Shown: positions 63,268-64,000 of the stretch, piece after piece | How the letters are laid out: each line of letters starts with the position of its first letter | Position numbering within the stretch: position 1 is the first letter of the stretch | Position numbers and translations under genes: made by a program | The notes under the pieces: model-generated | The model's database searches: none | What the model saw: the letters and a program-made list of their open reading frames with translations, nothing else | Told to the model about the DNA's origin: nothing | Assembly (NCBI RefSeq): GCF_900116145.1 | Contig: NZ_FPAB01000001.1 | Span: 620,001-684,000, forward strand | Origin: Streptomyces harbinensis | Lineage (GTDB): Bacteria > Actinomycetota > Actinomycetes > Streptomycetales > Streptomycetaceae | DNA length: 64,000 nt | Direction: 5' to 3'

Positions 63268-64000
63268 GTGCCGACCATGCGGGACGCGGTGGTGGTGGGG
63301 GCCGGGCCGAACGGGCTGACCGCCGCCGTCGAACTGGCCCGGCGGGGGCTGTCCGTCGAGGTCTTCGAGGCGAAGGAGACGGTGGGCGGTGGCGCCCGCA
63401 CCGAGGAGCTGACGCTGCCGGGGTTCCGGCACGATCCGTGCTCGGCGGTGCATCCGATGGGCGCGGGGTCGCCGGCGTTCAAAAGGATGCCGCTGGAGCG
63501 GTACGGGCTGGAGTGGCTGCACGCCGAGCTGGCGCTGGCGCATCCGTTCCCGGACGGGAGCGCGGCCGTGCTGGCCCGGGAGGTGGGGGTGACGGCGGCG
63601 TCGTTCGGGCCGCGCGACGCGGAGGCGTACCGGCGGCTGATGGCCCCGTATCTGGGCCGGTGGGACACGCTGGCCGGGGACTTCCTCAAGGTGCCGTGGG
63701 ACGGGCTGCCGCGCGGGCCGCTGACGCTGGCGCGGTTCGGGCTGACGGGGATGCAGCCGGCGGCGTGGGTGGCGCGGGCCCGGTTCCGGGACGAGAAGGC
63801 GCGGGCGCTGTTCCACGGTCTGGCGGCGCATGTGATCTCGCCGGCCGGGACGACGCCGGCGACGGCAGCGATCGCGCTGGTGTTCGCGCTGGCGGCGCAC
63901 GAGGGCGGGTGGCCGATCGCGCGGGGCGGGTCGCAGGGAATCGTGGACGCGCTGGCCGGGTATCTGACGGCGCTGGGCGGCACGGTGCACACCGGGGTGG
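63268..64000 (+). CDS. Phytoene desaturase-like FAD oxidoreductase (3' truncated)
   Basis: The frame is open from a GTG at 63268 (GAGGGGAG 8 bases before) to the window end. [20 protein letters not shown] is a dinucleotide site and [20 protein letters not shown] is the GG doublet region of COG1233 (phytoene desaturase/carotenoid oxidoreductase and relatives). The first 244 codons are present, including [18 protein letters not shown] at 63277 is an alternative start. Members include NAD(P)/FAD-dependent oxidoreductases without a known role in carotenoids, so the exact function is open. Confidence 0.88.
   Translation, partial: MPTMRDAVVVGAGPNGLTAAVELARRGLSVEVFEAKETVGGGARTEELTLPGFRHDPCSAVHPMGAGSPAFKRMPLERYGLEWLHAELALAHPFPDGSAAVLAREVGVTAASFGPRDAEAYRRLMAPYLGRWDTLAGDFLKVPWDGLPRGPLTLARFGLTGMQPAAWVARARFRDEKARALFHGLAAHVISPAGTTPATAAIALVFALAAHEGGWPIARGGSQGIVDALAGYLTALGGTVHTGV

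Overview
The window looks like a Streptomyces chromosome segment. GC is very high throughout, third codon positions are almost all G or C, genes are packed with ATGA/GTGA overlaps, and several families are typical of the genus: a coelibactin-like NRPS locus, zinc-type surface-anchored ABC systems, a CebR-like LacI regulator, a secreted GH6 cellulase and a DUF574 methyltransferase. I saw no rRNA, tRNA, insertion sequence, CRISPR array or att site.

Bases 1-25544 form a zinc-acquisition island. The left part (1-12539) is the end of a thiazoline-type siderophore/zincophore NRPS locus resembling coelibactin: a truncated NRPS (A remnant-PCP), a Cy-A-MT-PCP-TE NRPS whose adenylation pocket reads as cysteine-specific, a saccharopine-dehydrogenase-like reductase, a thiazolinyl-imide-reductase/methyltransferase fusion, a P450, a type II thioesterase and a methyltransferase. 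Next come a CobW-family zinc chaperone, a methyltransferase, two surface proteins with actinobacterial anchored-repeat domains, a ZnuABC-like importer, a Zur-like Fur regulator, and a FecCD-type importer (binding protein, permease, ATPase) that probably returns the metal-loaded product. Zur-box-like sequences at 12584, 14782, 14861 and 22014 connect these units.

Bases 25649-30195 hold a probable copper group: a His-rich membrane protein, an ECF sigma factor, a PCu(A)C-type chaperone, a CPC-type P-ATPase and a small His-rich membrane peptide. Bases 30441-33112 carry a methyltransferase, an XRE-cupin regulator and a thioredoxin-reductase-like flavoprotein. A repeated TTGCG-N5-CGCAA palindrome suggests the regulator controls both promoters. 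A DUF574 methyltransferase and a LacI regulator with two TGGGAGCGCTTCCA operators, divergent from the GH6 cellulase, follow.

The most striking region is 36537-55582. It contains two paralogous loci, each with a very short Pro/Ser/Thr-rich peptide gene (45 and 53 codons), a hairpin, a radical SAM/SPASM enzyme, a NodU/CmcH-type O-carbamoyltransferase, an MFS exporter and a CxxC thioredoxin-reductase-like flavoenzyme. The two peptides align from residue 1 to Cys19-Ala20 without gaps and share a downstream Ile-Thr-Pro-x-Arg element. I infer a RiPP-like family in which a radical SAM enzyme and a carbamoyltransferase modify a small peptide. Locus 2 also carries an SGNH hydrolase, a second carbamoyltransferase and two small SxtJ/DUF5989-like proteins. 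A hydantoinase/F420-oxidoreductase pair lies between the loci.

Bases 55671-64000 look like ordinary chromosome: a gamma-glutamyltransferase-family protein, three uncharacterised proteins, an inositol-monophosphatase-family enzyme and a phytoene-desaturase-like FAD protein cut by the right edge.
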